Below, in pieces: positions 15,229 through 16,017 of a DNA stretch of 16,017 nucleotides. The position numbers and the translations under genes were made by a program. Each line of letters begins with the position of its first letter. Position 1 is the stretch's first letter. Under the pieces are notes generated by a model. It was not told the origin of the DNA. It did no database searches and was given only the letters and a program-made list of their open reading frames with translations. Origin of the DNA: Anaerolineaceae bacterium (GTDB taxonomy: Bacteria; Planctomycetota; Phycisphaerae; FEN-1346; JAACEH01); contig JAACEH010000011.1 in assembly GCA_011682595.1 (NCBI GenBank), positions 1 to 16,017 of the forward strand, given 5' to 3'.

Positions 15229-16017
15229 ATGCCGCGAGTCTGTCACATCACGTCGTCGCATCCGGTGGACGACGCCCGAATCTTCGACCGCGAGCTGCTC
15301 AGCCTCCGCAAGCGGTACGACGACGTGCACTTTGTCGGCTGCACGGACGTCCCCGAGCAGGAGAAGGGCGGCATCACGATCCACGGCATCGGCAAGCGCG
15401 TCGAGCCGTTGCAGCGGTTCGGCCAACTGAAGCGGCTGTTCGAGGTTGCCCTGTCGCTGAAGGCCGACATTTACCATTGTCACGAGCCCGACGCCCTGTG
15501 GGTTGCCCTGAGGCTGAAGAAGCGGCTCGACGTGCCGGTCATCTACGACGCCCACGAGTTGAACCATGTGACCTACGCCTATGTGCGGCCCGGCCTGGCG
15601 GGGCGACTGGTCGGCGAGTTCGTCCGCGTGGTGACCGCCCGGCTGGCCCCACGATGCGACTGGCTCATTACCGTCAGTCCGGGGCTGGGCAGGTACTACG
15701 GCCCCCTGGTCGATGGCCGCATGACGCTGATCTACAACGGTTCGCCAATGGAGAACTTCAGCGCGTGGGAATCGAAGCCCGACGATGCGCAGATGGTCAT
15801 CTACCACGAGGGCACGCTGCAAAAGACCCGTGACCTGGAAGGAATCCTCACCGCCCTGAAAGGCCTTCGTCGCGACCTGCCCGTTCGCCTGAAGTGCCTG
15901 GGCGGCGTGTCCGGTCGTGACCGGGACCTCTACGACCGCACCGTCGCCGAACTGGACCTGGAGCCCGAGGCCGTTGACCTCGTGCCCTTCATGCCTTACG
16001 CCGACGTATGCGGCGTG
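15229..16017 (+). CDS. Glycosyltransferase family 4, N-terminal part (runs off the window)
   Basis: The frame is open from the ATG to the right edge, giving 263 residues without a stop. The start is firm: AAGGAG at 15215-15220 is 8 bases upstream. The N-terminus MPRVCHITSSHPVDDARIF, the HCHEPDAL motif with His85, YDAHE at residues 106-110 and the late YHEGTLQKTRDLEG segment match the GT4 subgroup that also includes the gene at 12743. The visible part covers the acceptor domain and the first strands of the donor domain; the E-x7-E region would lie beyond the edge. It belongs to the same rightward run as the preceding glycosyltransferases, 51 bases downstream of the last one. Confidence 0.87.
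   Translation, partial: MPRVCHITSSHPVDDARIFDRELLSLRKRYDDVHFVGCTDVPEQEKGGITIHGIGKRVEPLQRFGQLKRLFEVALSLKADIYHCHEPDALWVALRLKKRLDVPVIYDAHELNHVTYAYVRPGLAGRLVGEFVRVVTARLAPRCDWLITVSPGLGRYYGPLVDGRMTLIYNGSPMENFSAWESKPDDAQMVIYHEGTLQKTRDLEGILTALKGLRRDLPVRLKCLGGVSGRDRDLYDRTVAELDLEPEAVDLVPFMPYADVCGV

Noticed and set aside
14197..15822. Antisense open frame of 541 codons over the third and fourth GT4 genes
   Set aside because: It crosses two well-supported genes and their spacer, and its product has no domain signature. It is a high-GC artefact.
1..16017. CRISPR arrays, tRNA or rRNA genes, transposases or insertion sequences
   Set aside because: I saw no regularly spaced repeats, no tRNA-like cloverleaf, and no transposase or integrase motif in any frame that survives comparison with the main genes.

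Overview
The window is one contiguous stretch of a GC-rich bacterial genome carrying a surface or extracellular polysaccharide locus. It is joined on its left side to sulfate-activation genes. The fused CysN-CysC protein, the GC-rich third codon positions, the frequent TTG/GTG starts behind strong Shine-Dalgarno sequences, and the Wzx/Wzy-type gene set fit a Gram-negative-type bacterium. A planctomycete (Phycisphaerae-like) or a related PVC or candidate-phylum lineage is my best guess, but no single gene proves it.

Layout. (1) Positions 3-305 and 308 to about 2200 hold the end of cysD and a bifunctional cysNC, which together turn sulfate into APS and PAPS. (2) The cysNC frame has no stop and runs directly into the start of a first UDP-GlcNAc 2-epimerase gene (2339-3417). 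That gene is itself split by a frameshift near 2657, so it is probably a pseudogene or carries a sequence error. (3) A NodB-fold polysaccharide deacetylase-like gene (3492-4250) and a Wzx-type flippase (4414-5955) follow on the + strand. (4) An inverted two-gene cassette on the - strand (8486 down to 5992) encodes a polysaccharide pyruvyl transferase-family protein and an FrhB-like iron-sulfur protein. (5) A 271-base divergent control region holds two back-to-back sigma-70-like promoters. (6) Rightward from there come an intact wecB (8758-9897), a GT4 glycosyltransferase (9922-11073), a 288-base spacer with its own candidate promoter and hairpins, an O-antigen ligase/polymerase-like membrane protein (11362-12753), and three more GT4 glycosyltransferases. 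The last of these runs off the right edge.

Taken together, the locus looks able to make UDP-ManNAc (WecB), assemble a repeat unit with at least four GT4 enzymes, flip it (Wzx) and polymerise or ligate it (Wzy/WaaL-like). It could also decorate the product by deacetylation and perhaps pyruvylation. The adjacent PAPS-producing genes raise the possibility of sulfation, but no sulfotransferase lies in the window. The most unusual parts are the continuous CysNC-WecB reading frame with the broken epimerase, and the inverted redox/pyruvyl-transferase cassette with its divergent promoter pair.
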